Origin: Candidatus Kryptonium sp.
GTDB lineage: Bacteria; Bacteroidota; Ignavibacteria; Kryptoniales; Kryptoniaceae
Assembly: GCA_025060635.1 (NCBI GenBank)
Contig: JANXBN010000001.1
Coordinates: 310,001 to 374,000 of the forward strand
Length of the DNA: 64,000 bases
Reading direction: 5' to 3'
The notes beneath the pieces were generated by a model. That model was not told the DNA's origin. It searched no databases and saw only the letters and a program-made list of their open reading frames with translations. The translations under genes were made by a program, and so were the position numbers. Of this stretch, positions 1-8,365 are shown piece by piece (the stretch's first letter is position 1; each line of letters starts with the position of its first letter).

Positions 1-2
1 CC

Positions 3-797
3 GATGTGAAGTTGATCTCACTTACTGGGGAAACAACGACTGGGCAGGCGATAATGCGAATCGCTTCACAACATCTTAAAAAGCTTTCATTTGAACTCGG
101 TGGTAAAAATCCAAATATCATCTTCGCTGACGCTGATATTGAACAAGCACTTGATGTGACAATTCAGTCAAGCTTTTCAAATCAAGGTGAGGTTTGTTTG
201 TGTGGTTCAAGAATTTATGTTGAAAGAAAAATCTATGATGAATTTGTTGAAAAACTCGTTGAACGCGCAAAGAAAATAAAAGTTGGCGATCCACTTGACT
301 TTGAAACAGAGATGGGGGCATTGATAAGTGAGGAACACCTTCAGAAAGTGCGCACCTACCTTGAGATAGCTGTAGCAGAGGGTGGAAAAATTTTAACAGG
401 TGGAAAAACTCCAGAGCACCTTCCAGATAAATTCAAAACAGGAAATTGGCTTGAACCTACCGTCATAGTGGGGTTAAATGATAATTGTAGGGTTATCAAA
501 GAAGAAATTTTCGGTCCAGTTGTGACCGTTTCGCCATTTGATACCGAAGAAGAAGTTATCCAAAGGGCAAACAACACTCACTATGGATTAAGCGCAACCA
601 TATGGACAAGAGACCTAACAAGAGCACATCGCGTTGCCGGACAAATTGAAGCAGGTGTTATTTGGATCAACACTTGGTTTTTAAGGGATTTAAGAACACC
701 GTTTGGCGGAATGAAGATGAGTGGAATTGGAAGAGAGGGTGGGATTTACAGCTTTGAGTTTTATACGGAGCTGAAAAATGTGTGCATAAAGTTGTGA
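3..797 (+). CDS. dmpC: 2-hydroxymuconic semialdehyde dehydrogenase, 5'-truncated by window
   Basis: NAD-dependent aldehyde dehydrogenase that oxidises 2-hydroxymuconic semialdehyde to 4-oxalocrotonate, the entry to the oxidative branch of catechol meta-cleavage. About 264 residues of the usual ~480 are inside the window; the open frame runs to the left edge, so the N-terminal half lies outside. Visible are the cofactor-side TGETTTG segment, the ELGGKNPNI motif, the catalytic cysteine in NQGEVCLC, and the late EEIFGPVV and PFGGMKMSGIGREGG blocks. The NQGEVCLC form is typical of the DmpC/XylG group. The specific substrate is inferred from this motif and from the dmp genes that follow on the same strand. 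Confidence 0.85.
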   Translation, partial: DVKLISLTGETTTGQAIMRIASQHLKKLSFELGGKNPNIIFADADIEQALDVTIQSSFSNQGEVCLCGSRIYVERKIYDEFVEKLVERAKKIKVGDPLDFETEMGALISEEHLQKVRTYLEIAVAEGGKILTGGKTPEHLPDKFKTGNWLEPTVIVGLNDNCRVIKEEIFGPVVTVSPFDTEEEVIQRANNTHYGLSATIWTRDLTRAHRVAGQIEAGVIWINTWFLRDLRTPFGGMKMSGIGREGGIYSFEFYTELKNVCIKL

Positions 798-868
798 ATT
801 GTGTCTTTTGGAGTTTCTTAAGAGATAAAATTTTCTCCCTTGGCTTTCTAAAATAATTTTTCAGCGTC

Positions 869-1648
869 ATGCAGGATTATATTAAAAAATTTGCGGAAGA
901 GCTGTATTTTGCTGAATTAAATTTAACGCCGATTGAACCGCTGACATCAAAAAACGGGGCTATAACAATTGAGGAAGCATACAAAATCCAGCGCGTAAAT
1001 GTTGAGAGAAAACTAAAAAACGGTTTTAGAATCAAAGGAAAGAAAATTGGGATCACAAGTTTTGCGGTTCAAAAGATGTTAAATGTAAATCAACCTGACT
1101 TCGGTTATCTTTTTGATACGATGTATATTGAAGATGGAGGCGTTGTCAAACTTAACAGCTTAATTCAGCCAAGGGTTGAGGGTGAGATTGCGTTTGTGAT
1201 TGGGAAAGATTTAATAGGTCCAGGGATTACAGAGGTAGATGTTTTAAGGGCGACTGAATTCGTTGTTCCTTCAATTGAAATAGTTGATAGCAGGATTAAA
1301 GATTGGAAAATAAAGATTCAGGATACGATCGCTGATAATGCTTCGTCTGCTTTGTTTGTTCTCGGGGGAAAGAAAACGATGATTGATAATCTTGATTTAA
1401 GATGTTTAGGTATGATACTTGAACAAAATGGCGATGTAGTTGTTTCAGGTGCTGGAGCAGCATCGCTTGGCAATCCTGTGAAGGCGGTTGCTTGGCTTGC
1501 GAACAAACTCGCTGAATTTGGAGAATATCTAAAATCTGGTGAAATCATCCTTTCTGGTTCGCTTGGTCAACTCGTGGTTCCAAAAAAAGGTGATTTCTTC
1601 AAAGTTACAATCCAAAAACTTGGAAGCGTAAGCGTAAAATTTGAATAA
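869..1648 (+). CDS. dmpE: 2-hydroxypenta-2,4-dienoate (2-oxopent-4-enoate) hydratase
   Basis: Adds water to 2-hydroxypenta-2,4-dienoate to give 4-hydroxy-2-oxovalerate in the lower meta pathway. The 259-residue length fits the MhpD/DmpE family. Family motifs seen are KKIGITSFAVQ near residue 55, QPDFGYLF, the metal-site region PRVEGEIAFVIG, and VDSRIKDWKI followed by DTIADNAS. The SRI-DW signature separates it from the related decarboxylase at 3975-4781, which has SRYKDFKF. It starts 71 bp after the dehydrogenase and is followed 11 bp later by the small dmpK-like gene, in an unbroken same-strand run. Confidence 0.88.
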   Translation: MQDYIKKFAEELYFAELNLTPIEPLTSKNGAITIEEAYKIQRVNVERKLKNGFRIKGKKIGITSFAVQKMLNVNQPDFGYLFDTMYIEDGGVVKLNSLIQPRVEGEIAFVIGKDLIGPGITEVDVLRATEFVVPSIEIVDSRIKDWKIKIQDTIADNASSALFVLGGKKTMIDNLDLRCLGMILEQNGDVVVSGAGAASLGNPVKAVAWLANKLAEFGEYLKSGEIILSGSLGQLVVPKKGDFFKVTIQKLGSVSVKFE

Positions 1649-1659
1649 GGGTTGGTAAA

Positions 1660-1920
1660 ATGTATGCAAGATTTACAAGGTTTCTTGATAAATTTGTTGA
1701 ATTTCGGTTATCTCATTACTCTGATTGGCTTGAGTCGGGCGAGCTTGTGATGCCATATGCGATATTTGAAGATTTCAGGGTTAGAAATAAAATCGTTCTT
1801 GTTGCAGATACCGAGGAAGATAGGAAAAAGATAAGCGAGTATCTTCAGCATCTTGTGAGATTAAATATAAAATCGCCCGATGAGATTGACTTAGATGAAT
1901 ATTTCCCAACAAAATTTTGA
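1660..1920 (+). CDS. dmpK: probable phenol hydroxylase P0 assembly subunit (DmpK-like), displaced
   Basis: This 86-residue protein resembles the small phenol hydroxylase subunit DmpK/LapK (about 90 residues), which in Pseudomonas is needed to make active hydroxylase but is not part of the final oxygenase. The resemblance lies in a central FVEFRLS stretch, then [16 protein letters not shown] at about residues 28-43, matching the family pattern of FVEF, then EL(V)-LP-A-FE-F plus an asparagine. The identification comes from remembered family sequence, not alignment. Canonical dmpK opens the hydroxylase operon; here the gene sits between dmpE and dmpF, about 3 kb ahead of dmpL. Its stop lies 8 bp before the preferred dmpF start. 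The alternative is an unrelated small orphan protein. Confidence 0.6.
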   Translation: MYARFTRFLDKFVEFRLSHYSDWLESGELVMPYAIFEDFRVRNKIVLVADTEEDRKKISEYLQHLVRLNIKSPDEIDLDEYFPTKF

Positions 1921-1928
1921 AATTTGAA

Positions 1929-2894
1929 ATGTCAACTAACTCGGTAAATGGAAAGGTTAAATGCGCAATCGTCGGAAGCGGAAACATAGGGACGGATCTT
2001 TTGATAAAAATTTTACGCTATTCAAAAAATCTTGAGCCAGTTATGATGGTCGGTATAGATCCGAATTCCGATGGACTTGCGCGTGCGAAACGACTCGGGA
2101 TTGAGACAACTTACGAGGGGATTGATGGTTTTCTAAAAAGGAAAGATATCGTTGATCAAGTTGAGATTGTATTTGAAGCAACAAGTGCAAAGGCACATCT
2201 TCAAAACGCACCGATTTACAAAGAGCTTGGCAAAATAGCAATTGACTTGACGCCAGCTGCAATAGGTCCTTATGTTGTCCCACCGGTAAATCTTGGAGAG
2301 CATCTTGATAAGTTAAATGTTAATTTGATAACTTGTGGTGGGCAAGCAACGATACCTATGGTCTATGCTGTCTCAAGAGTTGTAAAGGTTCATTACGCTG
2401 AAATAGTTTCATCTGTTGCGAGCAAGAGCGCTGGACCCGGGACGAGACAAAACATAGATGAGTTTACACAAACGACAGCTAAAGGTCTTGAAGTTATCGG
2501 CGGAGCAAAAAAGGGTAAAGCGATAATTATCTTAAATCCAGCTGAACCACCAATTATAATGCGAAACACAGTTTACACATTAACAGATGAGTGCGATCCT
2601 GACGAGGTTTCTGAATCAATTTACCAAATGGTGGACGAGGTTAAGAAATATGTCCCAGGATATAATCTAAAAAGCGAACCAATTTTTGATCCACTGGATA
2701 AGTATCCTTTGAAGATACCTGGATATGGTGAGTTCAATCGTGGATACAAAGTTACAATTTTGCTTGAAATTGAAGGAGCGGGACATTATTTGCCAAAATA
2801 TGCTGGAAATCTTGATATAATGACATCTGCAGCGCTTAGGGTTGGAGAACTTTTTGCGGAAAAAATTTTAAAAGAAAGAGCAAGCGTTCAATAA
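1929..2894 (+). CDS. dmpF: acetaldehyde dehydrogenase (acylating)
   Basis: Converts acetaldehyde, CoA and NAD+ to acetyl-CoA and normally forms a channelling complex with the aldolase DmpG encoded next. The Rossmann motif GSGNIG is at residues 16-21, and the catalytic cysteine C136 lies in [12 protein letters not shown], matching Cys132 of DmpF. The 321-residue length is usual. I chose the ATG at 1929; a TTG at 1917 in frame overlaps the previous stop and would add four residues. Neither start has a strong ribosome binding site, so translation may depend on coupling to the dmpK-like gene. dmpG follows after 20 bp. Confidence 0.92.
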   Translation: MSTNSVNGKVKCAIVGSGNIGTDLLIKILRYSKNLEPVMMVGIDPNSDGLARAKRLGIETTYEGIDGFLKRKDIVDQVEIVFEATSAKAHLQNAPIYKELGKIAIDLTPAAIGPYVVPPVNLGEHLDKLNVNLITCGGQATIPMVYAVSRVVKVHYAEIVSSVASKSAGPGTRQNIDEFTQTTAKGLEVIGGAKKGKAIIILNPAEPPIIMRNTVYTLTDECDPDEVSESIYQMVDEVKKYVPGYNLKSEPIFDPLDKYPLKIPGYGEFNRGYKVTILLEIEGAGHYLPKYAGNLDIMTSAALRVGELFAEKILKERASVQ

Positions 2895-2914
2895 AAAATT
2901 CTGGAGATTTAAAA

Positions 2915-3949
2915 ATGGAGGATAAAAAAATCATTATAAACGATGTGACGCTTCGTGATGGGATGCACGCAATGTCCCATCAATATGAAATTGAAGATAT
3001 GGTTGAGATAGCAAAGTCACTTGATTCGGCTGGGGTTGATATAATTGAAGTATCACATGGAGACGGTCTTGCCGGAAATGCAATAAATTATGGGTTTTCA
3101 AAATATCCAGAAATGGAATATATCTCTGCAGTTGCTGAAGTTTTAAAAAATGCGAAGCTTGATGTTTTGCTCTTGCCTGGAATTGGAACTATAGCGGATT
3201 TGGAAGTCGCAATTGATCTTGGCGTGAAGGTAGTAAGAATTGCAACGCATTGCACCGAAGCAGATATAGCAATTCAACATATTGAGTATTCAAAGAAAAG
3301 GGGGCTTGAGGTTGTTGGATTTTTAATGATGTCACATATGATTGAGCCAAATGAACTTGTTAAGCAAGCGAAAATAATGGAAAGCGCTGGTGCTGATTGT
3401 GTCTATGTGGTTGATTCAGCTGGAGCGATGCTTCCACAGGATGTCGCAGATAGAATTAAAGCATTCAAAGATAAATTAAACTGTCAAGCTGGATTTCACG
3501 CCCATCATAATCTTTCGCTTGGAGTTGCAAATTCTCTTTCTGCGGTTCAAAGCGGTGCAGATAGAATTGACGCTTCGCTATGTGGACTTGGCGCAGGTGC
3601 TGGAAATGCACCGCTTGAGGTTTTGATCGCTGTATTTAATAAAGCCGGTATAAAAACCAACTGCGATCTTTACAAACTTATGGACGCAGCTGAAAACATC
3701 GTTAGACCAATGATGAAAAGAAAAAATGTTGATGTTGTAATTGACAGGGATAGCTTATCGCTTGGATATGCGGGAGTTTATTCATCATTTTTGCTTCATG
3801 CTAAAAGAGCAGGGCAAAGATTTGGCGTTGATACGAGAGATATTTTGATTGAGCTCGGAAGAAGAAAAATGGTCGGTGGTCAGGAAGATATGATAATTGA
3901 TGTTGCAGTTGAACTCGCAAGAAAACTTGGGAAAGAGATTGAGGTTTGA
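2915..3949 (+). CDS. dmpG: 4-hydroxy-2-oxovalerate aldolase
   Basis: Divalent-metal aldolase of the HMGL-like TIM-barrel family. It cleaves 4-hydroxy-2-oxovalerate to pyruvate and acetaldehyde, and the acetaldehyde passes to DmpF. The catalytic start TLRDGMHA places Arg14 and Asp15 as expected, and the metal-binding HAHHN motif has His195 and His197. The C-terminal helical region that docks onto the dehydrogenase is present, and the length (344) matches DmpG and BphI. Immediate linkage to dmpF and to the dmpH and dmpI genes supports the role in the catechol lower pathway and argues against isopropylmalate synthase, which shares the fold. Confidence 0.93.
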   Translation: MEDKKIIINDVTLRDGMHAMSHQYEIEDMVEIAKSLDSAGVDIIEVSHGDGLAGNAINYGFSKYPEMEYISAVAEVLKNAKLDVLLLPGIGTIADLEVAIDLGVKVVRIATHCTEADIAIQHIEYSKKRGLEVVGFLMMSHMIEPNELVKQAKIMESAGADCVYVVDSAGAMLPQDVADRIKAFKDKLNCQAGFHAHHNLSLGVANSLSAVQSGADRIDASLCGLGAGAGNAPLEVLIAVFNKAGIKTNCDLYKLMDAAENIVRPMMKRKNVDVVIDRDSLSLGYAGVYSSFLLHAKRAGQRFGVDTRDILIELGRRKMVGGQEDMIIDVAVELARKLGKEIEV

Positions 3950-3974
3950 GATTAAAAATAAATTTTGAAAAAAT

Positions 3975-4781
3975 GTGCCGGTAAAAGCACAGAAAAATAA
4001 AAATGGCAAGTTAAAGCAACTTGCGAAGTATCTTCATCAATGTGAAGTTGAACGAAAGGAGACGGAACAAATCGTAAAAATGCATCCCGAAATTACAATT
4101 GACGATGCTTATTTGATACAAAAAGAACTTGTTAAAGTTAAACTTTCGCTGGGAAATAAAATCATTGGCTATAAGCTTGCTTTCACGACGAGAGCAAAGC
4201 AAAAGTCAATGGGAATTTCAAGCGTCGGCTTTGGATATTTGTTTGATTATATGAAAATAGATGACGGCGGTGAGGTTAACTTGAATGAGTTAATTCATCC
4301 CAAAGCAGAAGCGGAAATAGCTTTTATAATTGGAGATGACCTTTATGGGGATGTTTCACCTTATGAAGTAATAGAAGCAACGAAGTTCGTCGCGCCAGCA
4401 ATTGAGTTCGTTGATTCAAGATATAAAGATTTTAAGTTTGAGCTAACTGATGTCATCGCTGATAATTTTTCTGCCTCAAGATTTGTAATTGGTTCAGATG
4501 TCAAGAAACCTACCGAGGTTGATTTAAGATTGTCAGGTGTAATTTTTGAACGAAATGGGATGCCGGAGAAAACAGGGGCTTTGGGAGCTGTGCTCGGAAA
4601 TCCTGCCATCGCCGTGTCCCAACTTGTTAAGTTTCTTTCAAAGCGTGGCGAGAAAGTAAAATCAGGGAGCATAATTTTAACAGGAAGCATCACTGAAGCA
4701 ATTGATGTGAAAAATGGGGACTTTATAAAAGTCACGATATGCGGTGTTGGCGAGGTTTCAACTTTCGTGGTTCAGAAATAA
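3975..4781 (+). CDS. dmpH: 4-oxalocrotonate decarboxylase
   Basis: Decarboxylates the keto form of 4-oxalocrotonate to 2-hydroxypenta-2,4-dienoate, the substrate of the hydratase DmpE, with which it is paralogous and usually complexed. The protein (268 residues) has the decarboxylase-type signature FVDSRYKDFKF followed by VIADNFSASRFV, as in DmpH/XylI. Other shared motifs are HPKAEAEIAFIIGDD and a late IILTGSITEAI. The only suitable start is GTG at 3975, giving a slightly longer, lysine-rich N-terminus than usual. It lies 25 bp after dmpG and 19 bp before the tautomerase, as in the Pseudomonas order G-H-I. Confidence 0.88.
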   Translation: MPVKAQKNKNGKLKQLAKYLHQCEVERKETEQIVKMHPEITIDDAYLIQKELVKVKLSLGNKIIGYKLAFTTRAKQKSMGISSVGFGYLFDYMKIDDGGEVNLNELIHPKAEAEIAFIIGDDLYGDVSPYEVIEATKFVAPAIEFVDSRYKDFKFELTDVIADNFSASRFVIGSDVKKPTEVDLRLSGVIFERNGMPEKTGALGAVLGNPAIAVSQLVKFLSKRGEKVKSGSIILTGSITEAIDVKNGDFIKVTICGVGEVSTFVVQK

Positions 4782-4800
4782 AAATCAAAGGTAAAGTTTT

Positions 4801-5040
4801 ATGCCGATAGTGATAATTAACATGCTTGAAGGAAGAAGTAGTGAAATGAAAAGAGACCTTATAAAAAAAGTAACCGACGCTGTTGTTGAATCGCTTGGTG
4901 TGAATCCCGAGAGTGTTCGCGTAATAATAAACGAGGTCCCAAAGGAAAACTTTGCGGTTGCAGGTCTTCCGATTGAAGAATATAGACAAAAGAAGCAAGA
5001 TGGAATCTCAAAGATGAACAAAAAGGCAAATAAAAAATAA
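4801..5040 (+). CDS. dmpI: 4-oxalocrotonate tautomerase
   Basis: Isomerises the enol form of 4-oxalocrotonate to the keto form that DmpH decarboxylates. After loss of the initiator Met, the N-terminal catalytic Pro1 is present, and counting from it Arg11 (EGRSSE), Arg39 (VRVIINE) and Phe50 (KENF) fall at the same numbers as in Pseudomonas 4-OT. The canonical enzyme has 62 residues; this one has 79 because of a C-terminal tail rich in lysine and asparagine of unknown role. It is the last lower-pathway gene before the oxygenase genes begin 15 bp downstream. Confidence 0.9.
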   Translation: MPIVIINMLEGRSSEMKRDLIKKVTDAVVESLGVNPESVRVIINEVPKENFAVAGLPIEEYRQKKQDGISKMNKKANKK

Positions 5041-5041
5041 A

Positions 5042-5051
5042 ACGGAGGTGC
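5042..5051 (+). promoter_or_regulatory. strong RBS of dmpL, shared box ACGGAGGTGC
   Basis: The 10-base box ACGGAGGTGC sits 4 bases before the dmpL ATG. The identical 10-mer precedes dmpM, dmpN and dmpB. It contains a near-perfect anti-SD complement and is stronger than the ribosome binding sites of the lower-pathway genes. Confidence 0.8.
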
Positions 5052-5055
5052 TATC

Positions 5056-6084
5056 ATGTCAACTCAATATGAAATCAAGCAAAAGGTAATTGAACCAAAG
5101 CGTTTGGCGTTTGATTATCTTCTGAAACGATACGGAAACAGACCAGCATCAAGGTATGAAGAAGCAACCGTTGATATTCAACAGAGGGAAAATTTCCACT
5201 ACAAACCAACCTGGCGTGAGGGAGTTGAAATTTTTGATAAGAACTATTCTGAACTGAAACTTGCGGATTATTATTCATTTCTTGATCCGAGGCAGTACTA
5301 TTATTACACTTACAACGCAACGAGAGCGAAAAATTATGAGGCAGTTGATAAGTATTTTGAATTTTGCGAAGAGCGCGGGTTGTTTGAAAAAGTTGACGAA
5401 AATTGGCTTAAGGTTTACAATCGCTATTTCATACCGTTGAGACATCTTGAATATGCAGGTTGGATTTTGCTTGTTGGGGTTGCCAGGTTTGGATATGGTA
5501 CATCAATAACTCAGTGTGCGGAATTTAACGCTTGCGATAAGTATGCAAATGCGCAACTTATAACGAGAATAGCGTTTGAACTTCCAGAGCCGGATGGAGA
5601 TATTTTTGAAAATGCGAAGAAGACATGGCTTGAGGACGGAATTTTCCAACCGTTGCGTGAATATGTTGAAAAATTATTAACGGTTCAAGATTGGGGTGAA
5701 GTTTTAATTGGACAAAACCTCGCTCTTGATGTTTTTATTAATCCTCTCGTCCATATTGAGCTTGATAATCTTGCTGTTGAAAATGGGGTTACGACTTTCT
5801 CATTTTTCAGCAAGTATTTCTACGACATGTATAAAGACAACATGCGATGGACTGAAAAGCTTTTTGAAGTCCTTGTTTCTGATCCAACCTATGGAGAGAA
5901 TAACAAAAAATTCATTGAGTCAAAGCTAAATCATTACGCTGGTCAAATTTCAAAAGCGGTTGACGAATTCGCTGATGTTTTTAAGATGCCAAAGAAGAAA
6001 GGTGATTTCAAGAAGGCGAAAGAAAATGTTTTAAATCACGCTCGTGAAGTTTACGGAAAACTTGGTTTGAATATTAAAATTTAA
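5056..6084 (+). CDS. dmpL: phenol hydroxylase oxygenase beta subunit (P1)
   Basis: Beta subunit of the (alpha-beta-gamma)2 diiron hydroxylase. It belongs to the ferritin-like family of the large subunit but carries no iron site, and it supports the alpha subunit fold. The length (342 residues) is near the ~330 of DmpL, TomA1 and TouE. Family-like patterns include TWREGVEIFDK, the helix with YYFT-like YYYYTYNATRA near residue 80, and WLEDGIFQPLREYVEKLL near residue 195. It is assigned with confidence because dmpM, dmpN, dmpO and dmpP follow in the canonical order. The start is fixed by the strong ribosome binding site at 5042-5051. Confidence 0.9.
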   Translation: MSTQYEIKQKVIEPKRLAFDYLLKRYGNRPASRYEEATVDIQQRENFHYKPTWREGVEIFDKNYSELKLADYYSFLDPRQYYYYTYNATRAKNYEAVDKYFEFCEERGLFEKVDENWLKVYNRYFIPLRHLEYAGWILLVGVARFGYGTSITQCAEFNACDKYANAQLITRIAFELPEPDGDIFENAKKTWLEDGIFQPLREYVEKLLTVQDWGEVLIGQNLALDVFINPLVHIELDNLAVENGVTTFSFFSKYFYDMYKDNMRWTEKLFEVLVSDPTYGENNKKFIESKLNHYAGQISKAVDEFADVFKMPKKKGDFKKAKENVLNHAREVYGKLGLNIKI

Positions 6085-6086
6085 AA

Positions 6087-6096
6087 ACGGAGGTGC
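6087..6096 (+). promoter_or_regulatory. strong RBS of dmpM, shared box ACGGAGGTGC
   Basis: Second copy of the ACGGAGGTGC box, ending 3 bases before the dmpM ATG at 6100. It is identical to the boxes before dmpL, dmpN and dmpB. Confidence 0.75.
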
Positions 6097-6099
6097 GAA

Positions 6100-6402
6100 A
6101 TGGCGGTCGTAGAAACAAGAAGGGAAAGATTTGTCGCTATTGATCTTCAAAAAACCGAGGAAGGTTATAATGTTTTGCAAGCGATTTTGAAAGATAATCC
6201 CGGGACAAGGATTGATGAATTTCCCGGCTATTACAAAGTGAAGCACCCGGAAAAGCTTTTAATTAATCGTGAGACGGTAGAAAGTTTCATGGGTCGTCCG
6301 TGGGATACGCAGGAGTTCAATCTCGTGATAATTTCTTATGCGGGGAACTTCGCAGAGTGGGATGACGATAAGATTTTGATTCAATGGGATACACATATGT
6401 AA
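6100..6402 (+). CDS. dmpM: phenol hydroxylase regulatory/effector protein (P2)
   Basis: Small cofactor-free effector that binds the oxygenase and gates oxygen activation, equivalent to MmoB, TouD and DmpM. At 100 residues it is in the family range (about 90-105). The central pattern NPGTRIDEFPGYYKVKHPEK and the following LLINRETVE are characteristic of this family. It lies 15 bp after dmpL and 33 bp before dmpN. Its own strong ribosome binding site suggests production in amounts comparable to the oxygenase subunits. Confidence 0.9.
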   Translation: MAVVETRRERFVAIDLQKTEEGYNVLQAILKDNPGTRIDEFPGYYKVKHPEKLLINRETVESFMGRPWDTQEFNLVIISYAGNFAEWDDDKILIQWDTHM

Positions 6403-6420
6403 AACAAAAGTTTAAAACAA

Positions 6421-6430
6421 ACGGAGGTGC
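6421..6430 (+). promoter_or_regulatory. RBS of dmpN, shared box ACGGAGGTGC, decides the start
   Basis: Third copy of the box. A GTG codon at 6427 lies inside it and is in frame with dmpN, but the box is 5 bases before the ATG at 6436, so the ATG is the start. Confidence 0.75.
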
Positions 6431-6435
6431 AAGCT

Positions 6436-7974
6436 ATGGCGAAAAAGAAATTAACATTGGCTCAAAAATATCATATCTATACTCGTGGGCTTGATTGGGA
6501 GCCAACTTATGTAAGTAAAAAAGATATTTATCCTTACGCTGAATACGAAGGCATAAAAATTAAGGATTGGAATAAATGGGAGGATCCGTTCAGGATGACA
6601 ATTGAGGCGTATTGGAAATACCAAGCGGAAAAGGACAGACGATTTTATGCAATTCTTGACGGATTTATTCAAAATCAAGGGCACTTAACACTTTCCGATG
6701 CGAGATATTTGAATTCAATTAAGCTTTTTATTCAAGGTGTCACACCGCTTGAATACATGGCTCATCGTGGATTTGCTTTCGTTGCGAGGCATCTTCCAGG
6801 CGCTGGTCCGAGAACGGCAGCATTTTTCCAATCAATGGATGAACTTAGACATACTCAAATTGAAGTTCACGCTGGAAGTAACTTTAACAAATACTATGAT
6901 GGTTTTCACTCAATGACGCATATGCATGATAGAGTTTGGTATTTGAGCGTTCCGAAATCTTATTTTGATGACGCAGTGACGGCTGGACCGTTTGAGTTCG
7001 TAACCGCTATTTCGTTTTCATTTGAATATGCATTGACAAACCTTCTTTTCGTGCCGTTTATGTCAGGCGCTGCTTATAATGGTGATACTCCAACTATGAC
7101 ATTCGGTTTCAGTGCACAGTCAGATGAATCAAGGCATATGACGCTTGGGCTTCAAGTTGTTAAGTTTCTTCTTGAGCAACACGAAGATAATGTCCCGATA
7201 ATTCAACAATGGATTGATAAATGGTGGTGGCGTGGCTACAGATTAACTTCGCTTGTCGGTGCGATGATGGATTATATGCTTCCCAAAAGAGTTATGTCGT
7301 GGAAGGAATCGTTTGAGCTTTATGTTGAAGATCAAATAATTGAAGGTCTGTTCCGAGATTTGGAAAGATATGGAATTAGACCGCCTTTGCATATGGAGCA
7401 ATCAATAAAAGAGAAGGAATTCCTTTCGCATGATGTTTACTGGATTTTGTTCTCGTTTACATTTGCAGCTGCTTTTCACTCTTGGATTCCAACTGAGGCA
7501 GAAATGGAGTGGCTTGCGGAGAAATATCCAAGGACATTTAATCAGTATTATCGCTGGAGATACGAAAAAGCGAAGGAAGCAAAAACTCCTCTCCCTGGAG
7601 ATAGATTTTATTACATCGGATTACCTCAGCTTTGTCAGGTGTGTCAGATACCTATGGGCTTCACAGATCCAGATGATCCAAATAATTTTGTTCAAAGATA
7701 TACAGAATATGAAGGCGAGATTTATCATTTCTGCTCTGATGGTTGCAAATGGATATTTGAACGGGAACCTGAAAAATTCGTCCAAGCGTGGTTACCAGTC
7801 CACGAAATTTACAAAGGAAATTGCTTCGCCGAGCCACCAAAAGGACCTGATGATGTTGTCCCACAGGTCTTGAGATGGTATAACATTCAAACTGATAACT
7901 TTGATTATTTCGTCTCTGAAGATTACAAGAATTGGAAGGAGTGGCATAAAGATATGGCAACGGTCCTGATTTAA
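6436..7974 (+). CDS. dmpN: phenol hydroxylase oxygenase alpha subunit, diiron (P3)
   Basis: Catalytic large subunit that hydroxylates phenol to catechol with O2. The 512 residues carry all six carboxylate and histidine ligands of the bacterial multicomponent monooxygenase diiron centre: Glu106, Glu136 and His139 (DELRH), then Glu197, Glu231 and His234 (DESRH). The C-terminal part has the CxxC pair (CQVC) and a second cysteine pair in the HFCSDGC region, the YHS-type zinc site normal for this family. No Rieske ferredoxin gene is present, which favours phenol hydroxylase over toluene 4-monooxygenase. The substrate could include methylphenols or toluene. The ribosome binding site fixes the start at 6436. 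Confidence 0.93.
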   Translation: MAKKKLTLAQKYHIYTRGLDWEPTYVSKKDIYPYAEYEGIKIKDWNKWEDPFRMTIEAYWKYQAEKDRRFYAILDGFIQNQGHLTLSDARYLNSIKLFIQGVTPLEYMAHRGFAFVARHLPGAGPRTAAFFQSMDELRHTQIEVHAGSNFNKYYDGFHSMTHMHDRVWYLSVPKSYFDDAVTAGPFEFVTAISFSFEYALTNLLFVPFMSGAAYNGDTPTMTFGFSAQSDESRHMTLGLQVVKFLLEQHEDNVPIIQQWIDKWWWRGYRLTSLVGAMMDYMLPKRVMSWKESFELYVEDQIIEGLFRDLERYGIRPPLHMEQSIKEKEFLSHDVYWILFSFTFAAAFHSWIPTEAEMEWLAEKYPRTFNQYYRWRYEKAKEAKTPLPGDRFYYIGLPQLCQVCQIPMGFTDPDDPNNFVQRYTEYEGEIYHFCSDGCKWIFEREPEKFVQAWLPVHEIYKGNCFAEPPKGPDDVVPQVLRWYNIQTDNFDYFVSEDYKNWKEWHKDMATVLI

Positions 7975-7983
7975 ATTTAAACT

Positions 7984-8003
7984 GGGGCGGTTTTTCCCGC
8001 CCC
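7984..8003 (+). other. GC-rich hairpin between dmpN and dmpO
   Basis: A perfect 7-bp G/C stem (7984-7990 with 7997-8003) closes a 6-base loop TTTTTC. It starts 9 bases after the dmpN stop. No U-tract follows, so it is probably not an efficient terminator. It could stabilise the upstream mRNA or cause partial termination between the oxygenase genes and dmpO-dmpP. Confidence 0.7.
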
Positions 8004-8038
8004 ATATCTTGAAAATAAAAAACAAATGGAGGTTTAAA

Positions 8039-8362
8039 ATGGCTGTTAAAGCTCTTTATAATTACAAGTTTCCTGCTCGTGATAGAGCAGAGGTTTTCGG
8101 CGATGACATAATCGTTTACGCATATTGGCTTGATAATCCATTTTTCTGCTCTGCTTCTGCATGGAGAGTTCCGAAAAATATGAAATGGAAAGATTTCGTC
8201 GGGCAAATTTTCGGGCAACTTTACGGACTTGATCCTGATTTTAAGAAAGTTAAAGAATGGAAGTGGTATCATTTTGATAGCGAGTTTAAGCCCGATGATG
8301 AAAAAACACTTTCGGAGCTTGGTTTAAGACATAAATCAATAGTCAAATTTAAGCCGGCTTAA
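8039..8362 (+). CDS. dmpO: phenol hydroxylase P4 component
   Basis: The 107-residue P4 subunit of phenol hydroxylase (DmpO/TomA4 type), essential for activity in Pseudomonas and proposed to have a role with iron. The family pattern starts with MAVKALYNYKFPARDR and includes DNPFFCSASAWRVP. The start is the ATG at 8039, placed 6 bases after GGAGG; an in-frame ATG 30 bases upstream lacks a site and falls near the hairpin. It lies between dmpN and the reductase, as in the classical operon, and its stop is 3 bases before the dmpP start. Confidence 0.88.
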   Translation: MAVKALYNYKFPARDRAEVFGDDIIVYAYWLDNPFFCSASAWRVPKNMKWKDFVGQIFGQLYGLDPDFKKVKEWKWYHFDSEFKPDDEKTLSELGLRHKSIVKFKPA

Positions 8363-8365
8363 GTT

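Noticed and set aside
7661-8272. Long antisense open frame opposite dmpN and dmpO
   Set aside because: It is antisense to well-supported genes, has no RBS and no recognisable protein features.
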